A DNA stretch of 27,125 nucleotides from Ktedonobacteraceae bacterium (GCA_014896635.1 JADBKA010000042.1:1-27125); one strand, 5' to 3'. Positions 8,410-16,013 are shown, counted from the first letter of the stretch. Program-made: numbers and translations. Notes: generated by a model not told the origin, from the sequence alone.

Positions 8410-8865
8410 TCACTCCTTTTCCTCTTGCGCCCGTCGTCGGGTAATGTCATCAAGCAGGTGACGGACCTGCGAAGCAGTCGCCTGGTCCGAGAGCGTCTGA
8501 AGGCTTTCCAGTGTCGCCCCGGTGAAATTGACCAGCAGATCTTCTAAAATGCGTCCGACAAAGCGCGTAATAAACTCGTGCTGGCTGAGATTGGGGTAAT
8601 AGACATACGCCTGATCTTTTTTTTCGACGCGCAGCAGATGTTTTTTTGCCATGCGCGTCATCGTGTTCATCACAGTGGTATAGGCCGTCTTGCGCCGTTC
8701 ATAGAGGATGGTAAAGATCTCACGAACCGTCGTTCCTTGCCCGGCCGGGCGAGCCCAGATCAAATCCATAATCTCAGCCTCCAGATCGCCAAGCACTTTA
8801 CGGATACCTGGGCGGTCAGGGCGAAACACTTGAATGTCTGGTTCGGATTCTGCCTCAAATGTCAC
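8410..8865 (-). CDS. BlaI/MecI/CopY-family repressor
   Basis: A 151-residue winged-helix dimeric repressor. The DNA-binding part is about residues 22-92 (LGDLEAEIMDLIW, then TVREIFTILYERRKTAYTTV). The C-terminal half is the dimerisation helix set. It contains Asn-Phe at about 113-114, in the region where the staphylococcal homologue is cleaved (Asn101-Phe102), which fits control by the adjacent protease. Translation starts with GTG at 8865; GAGGAAG lies 8 bases upstream. It is the first gene of a blaI-blaR1 pair driven by a consensus promoter at 8940-8968. The family controls beta-lactam resistance, copper export or respiratory genes. Here the nearby multicopper oxidase suggests copper or redox, but this is not proven. 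Confidence 0.85.
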   Translation of the reverse strand: MTFEAESEPDIQVFRPDRPGIRKVLGDLEAEIMDLIWARPAGQGTTVREIFTILYERRKTAYTTVMNTMTRMAKKHLLRVEKKDQAYVYYPNLSQHEFITRFVGRILEDLLVNFTGATLESLQTLSDQATASQVRHLLDDITRRRAQEEKE

Positions 8866-8939
8866 CTGTGAACTTCCTCTCGACTGGCTGAAGCTGAAGA
8901 GGGAGAGGGAAGCGAAAGCGCTCCTTTATCCCTGGTGAG

Positions 8940-8968
8940 AGTATATGAGATGGGATATCCCTTGTCAA
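8940..8968 (-). promoter_or_regulatory. Consensus promoter of blaI-blaR1 with palindromic spacer
   Basis: On the minus strand, TTGACA (8963-8968), a 17-bp spacer and TATACT (8940-8945) make a near-perfect sigma-70 promoter. The spacer holds the perfect palindrome GGGATATCCC (8952-8961), a likely repressor site, possibly for autoregulation. The leader to the GTG is about 70 bases. Confidence 0.75.
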
Positions 8969-9039
8969 ACATCCTCTCCCCCAGATGATCGGGAGCGTCC
9001 CTCTTTATAGCTGAGCATATGCTATCTTTCGCTTTTTCC

Positions 9040-9094
9040 CTCAGGAAAGTCTCAGCGCAGCATCAGGTGCTCCTCAGGAAAGCCTCAGCACAGC
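9040..9094. promoter_or_regulatory. Five 11-bp direct repeats (CTCAG array)
   Basis: Five consecutive 11-mers begin CTCAG, CTCAG, ATCAG, CTCAG, CTCAG at 9040, 9051, 9062, 9073 and 9084. Repeats 1 and 4 (CTCAGGAAAGT/C) and repeats 2 and 5 (CTCAGCRCAGC) are near-identical, giving a 33-bp super-repeat. An 11-bp direct-repeat period is typical of OmpR/PhoB-type and SARP-type regulator sites. It lies between blaI and the SHOCT gene. Confidence 0.65.
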
Positions 9095-9327
9095 ATGCCA
9101 TACTCAAGAGTGGAAGAGATCAAGGATGGACCTCTTCTGGTCACACTTCTCGGTAAGCTAACCAGAGGAGAGTGTCTGTGCAAATGAGGAAAGAGGAAGA
9201 GTGTGGCACCGGGAAAGCAGAGACACGAAGGTGGCCTGCTGATCGTGGAATAATGGTACAAAGAGTCAAACAAAAAGAACCCTTACCATTGTGGTGAGTG
9301 CTACAAGCAAGAAAGGAAGGTGTTCTG

Positions 9328-9636
9328 ATGATGTGGGGCTATGGTTTTGGTTGGGGCTGGCTGATGATGGCATTTGGGACGGTGCTGTGGATTGCTTTAC
9401 TGGCGGTGCTGGTGTGGGCAATCATTCGCTGGGTGGACAGAAAAACCGTCAGGCCGGGTCCACCCGCGACAGGAACCCCGGCGGCCAGTCCATCGGCGCT
9501 GGAGATTCTCCAGCAACGCTATGCGCGTGGCGAGATCGACACAGCGACGTTTGAGCAGATGCGCGAGCGTCTCCAGGCCTCTAATCCCCAGGCTTCCGAG
9601 ATGCGCGCGTATCAGCCTTCTAGTGACATCCGTTAG
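9328..9636 (+). CDS. Small SHOCT-domain membrane protein
   Basis: A 102-residue protein. A Trp/Gly-rich N-terminus (MMWGYGFGWGW) leads into one membrane helix (about residues 11-35), followed by a basic WVDRKTVR stop-transfer, a Pro/Ala/Ser linker, and a short SHOCT helix pair (SALEILQQRYARGEIDTATF, about 53-79). SHOCT domains occur at the C-end of many small membrane proteins and probably mediate oligomerisation; no enzyme activity is known. The ATG at 9328 is chosen because GAAAGGAAGG is about 7 bases upstream. It is divergent from blaI and downstream of the CTCAG repeat array, which may control it. Confidence 0.8.
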   Translation: MMWGYGFGWGWLMMAFGTVLWIALLAVLVWAIIRWVDRKTVRPGPPATGTPAASPSALEILQQRYARGEIDTATFEQMRERLQASNPQASEMRAYQPSSDIR

Positions 9637-9657
9637 CAACGTGAGCATTTGAGAAAG

Positions 9658-9832
9658 GTGGTCTTGACCCAGAAAAACGGCTCTTCCGCAACTTTCGTGC
9701 TACGGGAATGATCCAGAACAACAGGCTCATGGAAGATCGGCTCGGAGAGCGAGTCCAAAGGAATGAGGCGTCTCTTATGGTAGAGCTTAGCACGAGAAAT
9801 GCGGGAGAGCCATTTCCCAGAGTCAAGACCAC
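9658..9832. mobile_element. 175-bp MITE with 45-bp terminal inverted repeats
   Basis: The left end (9658-9702) and the reverse complement of the right end (9788-9832) both start GTGGTCTTGAC, share GGCTCT-CCGCA in the middle and end TCGTGCTA. By hand alignment 36 of 45 positions match. The 85-bp interior has no credible gene. The GGCTCTTCCGCA part recalls ISL3-family ends, so it may be a non-autonomous derivative, but that is tentative. No target duplication is obvious. It abuts the NYN-gene fragment. Confidence 0.65.
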
Positions 9833-9960
9833 AACGGAACATCATCGCTATCACCGGCCACTAGACAAAAATGCCTCATACCACCATAGAACAGGTCCAT
9901 CGCCCCAATCGTCAGCGCAATGTCAGTCACATTGTTCCCAGGACGGTTTCCCATCGGATT
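9829..9960 (-). pseudogene. NYN/DUF88 (LabA-like) nuclease fragment
   Basis: The minus frame encodes VTDIALTIGAMDLFYGG and then RHFCLVAGDSDDVPL. This is the middle of a NYN/PIN-like RNase domain, where the family has a ...DIALVIDAMDLLY...FCLVSGDSDF.PL pattern with the acidic residues of GDSD in the metal site. The fragment has no beginning: hairpin H1 replaces it at 9961. It has no end: the MITE begins right after the VPL codons. It is a dead remnant trapped between two mobile repeats. Confidence 0.6.
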
Positions 9961-10066
9961 CATACCATGTTGCTTCTCTGAAAGCAACATGGTATGAAAT
10001 CTTGATACCCGTTCAGATGGGCAAGATGCGCAAGCATCTTGCCCATCTGAACGCAAGGGAGTATCA
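9961..10066. repeat. Two-hairpin REP-like element (H1 + H2)
   Basis: H1 has 15-bp perfect arms, CATACCATGTTGCTT (9961-9975) and its complement (9982-9996), with loop CTCTGA. After 14 bases comes H2: 19-bp perfect arms, GTTCAGATGGGCAAGATGC (10011-10029) and its complement (10034-10052), with a GCAA tetraloop. GATACCC before H2 and GGGAGTATC after it extend the symmetry. H1 recurs at 17809 and half of H2 recurs at 50-82. Paired imperfect hairpins like these resemble ends mobilised by IS200/IS605-type or REP-associated transposases, but no transposase is next to them. Confidence 0.75.
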
Positions 10067-10650
10067 TCCAGCTACCCGATCTCCCCCCCGTTCTGCTGAG
10101 CCAGTTCGATCAGAGCGTCGCACCGTTTTTTTCCTGCGGGACGCGGGATCTGGACTCGTGATCCAGTGTTTGGCTCGTTGCCAGCCCACTCCCAGCCGTT
10201 TGAGTGCGAGTCGAATGGTCTCGATACTGACCTGCTTTTCGGTCAATCCACGTTCAAAGCACACTGCTGCCGCCAGTTCCAGGGTCCAGAGGCTGGTGGG
10301 GTTGCCAAAGGTCCGTGGACTCTGCTGTAAGATCGCTCGCAACGCTTCACACTTGGGCTGGTCAAATGGCGCTTGCACCGTTTTCGGGCGACTAGACTCA
10401 CGGGTGAGACCATCCAGTCCTTCCTGCTCAAAAGCATGGATCGCGTTGCGGACGGTTTGGGTCGCACAGCCCAGGTTAGGTTGCTGGCAATTTCTTTGGG
10501 GCGTTGCCCTCGACTCGAAGCCAACAGGATCTGGCTTCGACGCAGCGTAAAGGCATCGGATGAGCGCAAGCCAGCTTCGATCTGTTCCTGCTCCACTGGA
10601 CTCAAGGCTCGGACAGACATGGGGGCTTTCATCCCCTCATTCTCTCAGAA
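10064..10650 (-). pseudogene. Broken IS630-family transposase
   Basis: Read from 10632 on the minus strand, the first frame (LSPVEQEQIEAGLRSSDAF, LRRSQILLASSRGQ) is the N-terminal HTH of an IS630-type transposase. A 5-bp duplication (AGGTT twice, 10473-10482) shifts the frame. The second frame continues GCATQTVRNAIHAFEQEGLD, then VQAPFDQPKCEALRAIL and RLGVGWQRAKHWITSPDP. An extra base in a run of seven T (10126-10132 on the plus strand) shifts the frame again to DALIELAQQN. The sequence then stops at about 10078. The DDE catalytic domain is absent, so this is a dead fragment. Its right end overwrote the tail of the next gene. Confidence 0.8.
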
Positions 10651-10652
10651 AC

Positions 10653-11123
10653 TCACCTCCTTGCACAAGAGCTTTCTTGAACCTGCACTAAGGAAATGCG
10701 ACGAGGGAATATGCCCGTTGGGTCCGCCCAGCCCACGATCAGCAGGAGAACGATCAGCAAGGCTTCCGCTGCCTTATCACTATAGTCCGGGAGGCTTGCC
10801 ACACTGCTCGCCATGAGATACCATAGTAGGATCGTCAGTGCTGCATATCCAATAAGCAGCCAGCGGGTGAAACGCTGAAAACGGTGAAACCGGGGCCGAT
10901 AGAGCGCGTAGACCAGGACCAGGTAGCCGATGCAGTTGAGCAGGAACAAGATGGCAAACGTCCACATCCCTTCTGGCGTCGTGCCTTCAGGAGTTGCGCC
11001 TGTCGAGAGCAACCCGAAGAGAGAGATGCTCAGATAGAGGTGATACGCCGCCGTAAACACGGTGAGCACTATGATTCCTATTCGCAAGATTCCTGGTCGC
11101 TTTCTTTCATCGACTTGATTCAT
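10653..11123 (-). CDS. Four-helix membrane protein of unknown function, altered C-terminus
   Basis: A 156-residue protein with four hydrophobic segments, at about residues 14-38, 52-75, 86-106 and 118-136, and a basic cytoplasmic loop RPRFHRFQRFTR. I do not recognise a family with certainty; similar small four-TM proteins are common in Actinobacteria and Chloroflexota. AAAGGAG stands 9 bases before the ATG. The last 18 or so residues (after GWADPTGIFP) run into the IS630 remnant and are probably not native. It follows the sensor kinase at 11275 on the same strand with a 150-bp gap that shows no clear signal. Confidence 0.6.
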   Translation of the reverse strand: MNQVDERKRPGILRIGIIVLTVFTAAYHLYLSISLFGLLSTGATPEGTTPEGMWTFAILFLLNCIGYLVLVYALYRPRFHRFQRFTRWLLIGYAALTILLWYLMASSVASLPDYSDKAAEALLIVLLLIVGWADPTGIFPRRISLVQVQESSCARR

Positions 11124-11273
11124 GTCTTTTGTCTCCTTTCAAGCTGAGATACTGCAAGTACAACCAGTATAAAGCCAGGGATTCACAAAAGCTTCTCCCA
11201 TCTTGCTCTTTGTGAACGCCGCTGGAGAAGGCTTCAAAGCTGTTTCACATCCTTTACTGCCAGCGCCTGGTTC

Positions 11274-11305
11274 GTTACCCCCACAGACCGTTACCCCCAC
11301 AGACC
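11274..11305. repeat. 16-bp tandem duplication at the kinase 3' end
   Basis: GTTACCCCCACAGACC occurs twice in a row (11274-11289 and 11290-11305). It adds codons and sets the stop of the sensor kinase gene, giving its odd final residues CGGNGLWG. Confidence 0.85.
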
Positions 11306-12747
11306 GGTATGCGGGCGCGGACCCCTGTCCCCTGGCCGGGAGCGCTCTCGATAGTGAGTTCTCCCGCCAGATGGTTGACGCGCTCCCGCATCGAGAGCAG
11401 CCCCAGATGGCCGGGAAAGGCTCTCTGTGGATCAAACCCTTTGCCATTATCGCGGATCTCCAGGATGATCGCCTCTGCCGTGCTGCCAAGCCTCACCCAC
11501 ATCTGCCTGGCATGAGCATGCTTCATGGCGTTATGCATAGCCTCCTGCGCTACCCGGTAGAGTTCCTGTTTGGCCTTGAGCGCAAGGCCCGGCTCATCGC
11601 CCAGGTCGGTCTCAATCGGTATAGCGTAGCGTGCTTGTAGCGCCGCAGCCTGCTTGAGCAGCGCCGAAACCAGCCCCTCCGTCTCCAACGACTCCGGGCG
11701 CAGCTCAAAGATCAACGCACGCGTCTCGGCCTGCCCTGCCTTTGTCAGCGAGAGGATATACTCCAGCGATTCGGCCACCTGGCCCGGATCGTGCGCGAGA
11801 AGCTTTCGCGCGGTATGAGCGCCAAGCGTGATGCCGTAGAGCGCCTGCGAGATGGAATCGTGCAACTCGCGCGCCAGCTTCTGTCGCTCCTCCAGCGCGG
11901 CCAGCTCCTGTGCCTGCTCGTAGAGCCGTGCGTTTTCAATTGCTACTGCCGCCTGACTGGCAATCGCCAGCGCCAGCGTGGCATGACACCGCGTAAAGGT
12001 TCGCTTTTCACTCGAAGACAATACCAGTATCCCGATCAGCCGATCCTTCGGCATGAGCGGGAGTGCCATCCATGCATGCACATATTGATATGTTGTGGTG
12101 AGCAGGTCTCCTATGGCCGCGCGCAAGGCCTGCGCCAGCCGGGTTTCCTCGTACACATCATCGATGAGGATCGGCTCGCCGGAGGCCAGCATCTGCCAGA
12201 TCGTCCCTATCTCTGTAAGTGGGAAGCGGAGGCGTTGCAGTTGCTCCTGTGGAACCGGTCCCCGGTGATCCAGAAATACCAGCGCATCTCCCTCGACAGT
12301 TAAGATTGAGGCTCCCGTGTAGTCGATGACGAGCTTGAGTTGATCGAGAATCAACCCCAGCAATGGCTGCAAGCGCAGAGTGGAGGCGACTGTACGAGAG
12401 ATTTCGAGCAAGGAAGACAGCTCGCGGGTGCGCTCGGCCACGCGCTGCTCCAACTGCTCATAGGAGTGCCGCAGGTTCTCGTTCAAGCGCACCACGTGGG
12501 CTGCCAGCCCCACCTGGCGGGCCAGTTCAGTCAGCAGTCGCCGGTCAGCAGGGGTAAAAGGCTCTCCGGGCGCGCGTGGGGCCAGGCATAGGTGACCAAT
12601 CATCTCCGCCTGGTAGACCAGCGGCAGCACCAGCGGGTAACAAAGCGCCCGCCGGAGAGCGAAAGGACCAGCACATACATGCCTCCGCCAAACACATACA
12701 TGCCCATGGCAATCCACCCCCAGACCGATCTCATGTCCATGCTCCAT
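11275..12747 (-). CDS. GAF-GAF-HisKA_3 sensor histidine kinase, 5' end rearranged
   Basis: The 490-residue frame holds the end of a first GAF-like domain (LVLPLVYQAEMIGHLCLA to about residue 90), a linker coil and a second GAF domain (about 115-275). The HisKA_3 dimerisation domain follows, with the phospho-acceptor in RELHDSIS (His about 296). The ATPase has NAMKHA (N box, about 406) and DNGKGF (about 427). It should phosphorylate the NarL-type regulator at 13351-14019. The first 33 residues or so look like out-of-frame translation: the membrane sensor part is in other frames at 12640-13182, so the original N-terminus is lost. Any functional product would be a soluble, shortened kinase. Confidence 0.75.
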   Translation of the reverse strand: MEHGHEIGLGVDCHGHVCVWRRHVCAGPFALRRALCYPLVLPLVYQAEMIGHLCLAPRAPGEPFTPADRRLLTELARQVGLAAHVVRLNENLRHSYEQLEQRVAERTRELSSLLEISRTVASTLRLQPLLGLILDQLKLVIDYTGASILTVEGDALVFLDHRGPVPQEQLQRLRFPLTEIGTIWQMLASGEPILIDDVYEETRLAQALRAAIGDLLTTTYQYVHAWMALPLMPKDRLIGILVLSSSEKRTFTRCHATLALAIASQAAVAIENARLYEQAQELAALEERQKLARELHDSISQALYGITLGAHTARKLLAHDPGQVAESLEYILSLTKAGQAETRALIFELRPESLETEGLVSALLKQAAALQARYAIPIETDLGDEPGLALKAKQELYRVAQEAMHNAMKHAHARQMWVRLGSTAEAIILEIRDNGKGFDPQRAFPGHLGLLSMRERVNHLAGELTIESAPGQGTGVRARIPVCGGNGLWG

Positions 12748-13182
12748 ACGTACCAGTTCAGAGTGACTGACGCCACCACCGCCAGCGCCCCCAGGAGCGC
12801 CATCCAGTCAGTCGTCGGACTTGCGCTAGAACATCAGGGCGCCGAGGGCGAAGCAGAGCAACGCCAGGGCTATTTCAAGCACGAGGGCGATGGTGGCATA
12901 GGCCGCGACAGAGAGACCAAGCTCCTGTAGTGTCTGCGTGGAGTCAGGGGTGGGCTGCACGTCTCCACACACAGCATCCGTACAGACGGTTTGCAGCTGC
13001 ACATAGTATGTCGGGAGCCTGATGAGAAAGAGTGTCACGATCAGGCCGGTCGCTGTTAGCCATGCGCCGCGTGCCAGGATGAGCACACGACCATGTAAGC
13101 GCGTATTCGGCATTCCCGACCGTCCTGACCGATTGGCGTTTCTCGTCACCTGGCTGGCTACCAATACATCGTTGAGTGGCAT
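12640..13182 (-). pseudogene. Frameshifted membrane sensor part of the kinase
   Basis: A 118-residue frame (start 13182) has membrane segments around WLTATGLIVTLFLIRLP and LSVAAYATIALVLEIALALL and ends at TAG 12826-12828. One frame over, DWMALLGALAVVASVTLNWY and further hydrophobic residues continue to LSLSGGRFV at about 12640, then meet the kinase frame. I infer that these once formed one membrane-anchored sensor joined to the kinase. At least one frameshift (near 12826) and a second out-of-frame join, probably with a deletion (near 12650), broke it. The 118-residue piece alone could still be translated, but has no evident role. Confidence 0.55.
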
Positions 13183-13350
13183 CCTTATGATTTCCCTTTT
13201 CCAGCTTCATATCAGGCACTATCATGCGGGGAAAGCATGCACTCCTCTGCTCTCTGTCTGCTGATCGCTCTCTATCATGATCCCTCTCCTGACTTTTCCC
13301 ACAGCAATCTCCCAGGCGTGTTGCCGCCAGAAGCGTCAAGCCAGGAGCGC

Positions 13351-14019
13351 CTATCCTTCCTTCTGTTGATCGCGTCGGATCAGCCCCTGCTGCCAGGCAA
13401 AGACAGCGGCCTGGGTGCGATCAAGCAGATGCAGCTTGCTTAAAATGTTGCTCACATGCACTTTAACCGTTTTCTCACTGATGACCAGCCTGGCTGCGAT
13501 CTCCGCGTTGGAGAGGCCCCTGGCGATGAGCTGGAGCACCTCCAGTTCACGCGCGCTCAGCTCTGCAAAGAGGTGAGGAGCCGAGGAGCGCGCCCCCTGC
13601 ATCTCCTGAACCACGCGCGCAGCGACGCGCGGATGCAGGACCGACTCGCCACGCGCCGCCTTGCGAATGGTTTCCGAGAGGGTCTCGACGCTGGTCTCCT
13701 TCAGGAGATACGAGAGTGCTCCTGCACGCAAAGCCGGAAAAATAGAACCGTCATCGTCGAATGAGGTCAGGGCGATGATCTGCGTATGCGGACTGATGCG
13801 CCTGATCTGTCGCGTGGCTTCGACTCCATCCATGCCCCCCATCGCCAGATCCATCAGGACGACATCGGGTACTTGCTCATCGACAATGCGCACGATCTCT
13901 TCTCCTGACCCTGCTTCGCCCACAATACTAAATTCGGGCGAGACGGCCAGAAAGGTCCGTATGCCCTGCCGTACCAGCGCATGGTCATCGGCGATGGCAA
14001 TGGTAATTTGCTCTGTCAC
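13351..14019 (-). CDS. NarL/FixJ-family response regulator
   Basis: A 222-residue two-component regulator. The receiver domain has Asp-Asp at 11-12, the phospho-acceptor Asp at about 57 (VVLMDLAM), Thr in ALTSFDD and Lys at about 107. A LuxR-type HTH covers about residues 150-212 (LSARELEVLQLIARGLSNAE, then the recognition helix EKTVKVHVSNILSKL). The GTG at 14019 is chosen because AAGGAG is 9 bases upstream; an ATG at 14040, two bases after the DJ-1 stop, is possible but has no spaced ribosome site. It is presumably phosphorylated by the kinase downstream at 11275-12747, and transcribed with the DJ-1 genes upstream. Confidence 0.87.
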   Translation of the reverse strand: MTEQITIAIADDHALVRQGIRTFLAVSPEFSIVGEAGSGEEIVRIVDEQVPDVVLMDLAMGGMDGVEATRQIRRISPHTQIIALTSFDDDGSIFPALRAGALSYLLKETSVETLSETIRKAARGESVLHPRVAARVVQEMQGARSSAPHLFAELSARELEVLQLIARGLSNAEIAARLVISEKTVKVHVSNILSKLHLLDRTQAAVFAWQQGLIRRDQQKEG

Positions 14020-14042
14020 GGATTCTTGCTCCTTTTTCATCC

Positions 14043-15455
14043 TCAATGGAGGGCTGCGGTTGCTTTCCTCTCCTGGCGGGTTAACCGGCGCGCCCTGGTG
14101 GTATAGAAAGGGGCGATGAGGGCCAGGCTTTCTCGCATAAAGCGCGGCAAGAGCTTCAGACGCTGGTAGTCGATCCCGCCAAACGGGGGCTGGGGATCGT
14201 ACTGCATCAACCACTGCACTGTGCGCGCCGTCTCCTCATCTGTAAGACGGGAGACCGTATACAGCGCCGTGTCGATGCCAGCCGAGACGCCAGCGGCATT
14301 GATAATGTTGCCGTTGACCGTCCAGCGTTTCTGGACGTAGCGCGCCCCCAGGTCCTTGAGGTAGCGCGGAGTTGACCAGTGGGTGGTTACTTCACGCCCC
14401 TCTAGCAGTCCCACCGCTGCCAGCAGCAGCGCGCCCGTGCAGACCGAGACAATCCATTGGGTATGCTCTGCCGCCGTACGGATGTACTGGCGGATGGCCG
14501 GATTGCTCATTGCTCTCAAAGTTGGCGTGAGGCCGCCCGGAACGAAGAACACAGCGGGATGCGGCAGGTCAGCAAAAGTGGTGTTAGGAACCATCCGTAC
14601 CCCAATATCGGTCATGACCGGATCTGCCTGCTCGGCAACCACCACCGGGCGGAAGCGGGGGGCAATCCGGCTCAAGGTGGAGAGCACCTGCAATGGGCCA
14701 GCCAGGTCGAAGACGGTCAGACCAGGATAGAGGATGAAGGCGATCTCGTACACGGAATCTTGGGCGGAGTCTTGGACAGCCACATTCTGGCTCATGAGCG
14801 ACGCCAGGGGTGCCTGCCGCTCGTCAAAGGTGGACCAGTCGAGTTTGCCGAAAGGCGGGTGCGGATCGTACTCGATCATCAACTGCGCGAACTGGGCTGT
14901 GGCCCGGTTCGTCAGTTGAGCACCCAGTCCCAGGGCCATATCCACTGCCCCTGAGACGCCTGCCGCCGTCGTATATTTGCCGTCAGTTACCCAGTTGCCG
15001 GATGCGGCGACTTGAGAGTGGACACCGTAGGTCTCCAGACGATCAGCATAGGCCCAGTGGGTCGTGGCGGATCGTCCTTCAAGCAGCCCAGCGGCAGCCA
15101 GCAGCAGCGAGCCGGTACTGGTCGCGGCCACCCATTGTGCCTGTTCCCCTGCATGCCGCACGTAGGCAAGCAGTTCTGCGTTCTCCAACGCCGGCAGTGT
15201 GTCGGCTCCTCCGCCAATCACGACCAGCGCGTCTGGCTGTGGCACCTCGGCGAAGGTCTTCTGCGGGATGATCGCCAGAGGAGTATCTGTCGTGATCTCG
15301 CCTCGCCGTTCTCCTACCACCACCACGTCATAGCCAGCCTGCCGCCTGAGCAGTGGTCCCTGTGCCAGGATGTCACCCAGCAAGGTGCGGCAAGCCACCA
15401 GTTCCAGCAAGGACACGCCAGGATACACTACAAACGCGAGCGTTTTCTTTGTCAT
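14043..15455 (-). CDS. Double-domain DJ-1/PfpI (isonitrile-hydratase-like) protein
   Basis: A 470-residue protein made of two complete DJ-1/PfpI domains (about 5-205 and 236-430). The second has the nucleophile elbow VSVCTGALLLAA (Cys about 339) and the acidic partner in YPGLTVFDL (Asp about 250), as in isonitrile hydratase and related enzymes. The first has AATSTGSLLLAA: Ser113 stands where the catalytic Cys belongs, so this half may be catalytically dead or altered. Both share the THW and DPxPPFG motifs, so an internal duplication is likely. The ATG at 15455 follows AAGGAG at 6 bases; a start at 15482 would add nine residues. It lies in the operon starting at 17432. The substrate is unknown; electrophile or isonitrile detoxification is an inference. 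Confidence 0.83.
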   Translation of the reverse strand: MTKKTLAFVVYPGVSLLELVACRTLLGDILAQGPLLRRQAGYDVVVVGERRGEITTDTPLAIIPQKTFAEVPQPDALVVIGGGADTLPALENAELLAYVRHAGEQAQWVAATSTGSLLLAAAGLLEGRSATTHWAYADRLETYGVHSQVAASGNWVTDGKYTTAAGVSGAVDMALGLGAQLTNRATAQFAQLMIEYDPHPPFGKLDWSTFDERQAPLASLMSQNVAVQDSAQDSVYEIAFILYPGLTVFDLAGPLQVLSTLSRIAPRFRPVVVAEQADPVMTDIGVRMVPNTTFADLPHPAVFFVPGGLTPTLRAMSNPAIRQYIRTAAEHTQWIVSVCTGALLLAAVGLLEGREVTTHWSTPRYLKDLGARYVQKRWTVNGNIINAAGVSAGIDTALYTVSRLTDEETARTVQWLMQYDPQPPFGGIDYQRLKLLPRFMRESLALIAPFYTTRARRLTRQERKATAALH

Positions 15456-15511
15456 CCTTTTCTCCTTATGAGCCTTTGACATAGCTTATAGACTCAACAG
15501 TTGCAGGTCGG

Positions 15512-15994
15512 TCAGTGCGAAGTATAGTCGCGCCAGCGATAGAGCATCACGGCAAGCATGGCGGGCAGTATCAGCAGATGCGTTCCCAGCATCAAGCTCG
15601 CGCGCGGTAGCATGCCCAGCGCATAGGCAGCAATCAGCACGATAGTAGGAACGATCATTGCTCCTGCCATCTCTGCATTCAGTCGCCAGGCATACTTGCG
15701 AATGCGCATCCAGGCTAGGATAGGTATCGTTGTCACAACCTGCATCGCCAGCAAGGAGACCTCCAACCCCAGCGGGATAGGGCGCATACTCACCACTACG
15801 TGGAAGATCCCCATTCCCAGCAGCATCGCCAGGGCTATCTCGCCGAAACGCCAGAAGAAGCGCAGAATTTGCCTGCCACGTGAGCGTGGTGAGAGGATCG
15901 TGGCGCCGATCTCTGCCCCCTGAAGCGACGGGGCCGCACGCCAGGACTGGTCGTTATTCACCGGTTGATATGAGGAAGATTGCGTTTCTGACAT
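15512..15994 (-). CDS. Small four-helix membrane protein
   Basis: A 160-residue protein. A polar N-terminus of about 45 residues precedes four hydrophobic segments (about 50-72, 75-97, 107-130 and 134-153) with a basic loop RIRKYAWR between the second and third. I do not recognise the family. The start at 15994 is fixed by AAAGGAG 6 bases upstream; an earlier in-frame start would overlap the preceding gene. It sits between two DJ-1-type genes, with 19 bp to the upstream gene and 56 bp to the downstream one, so it is probably co-transcribed and may work with them at the membrane. Confidence 0.7.
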   Translation of the reverse strand: MSETQSSSYQPVNNDQSWRAAPSLQGAEIGATILSPRSRGRQILRFFWRFGEIALAMLLGMGIFHVVVSMRPIPLGLEVSLLAMQVVTTIPILAWMRIRKYAWRLNAEMAGAMIVPTIVLIAAYALGMLPRASLMLGTHLLILPAMLAVMLYRWRDYTSH

Positions 15995-16013
15995 TGTTTT
16001 CTCCTTTACTTTG

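Noticed and set aside
9708..10550. A 280-residue plus-strand open frame
   Set aside because: It runs antisense through the MITE, the NYN fragment, both hairpins and the IS630 remnant; it matches nothing and is chance.
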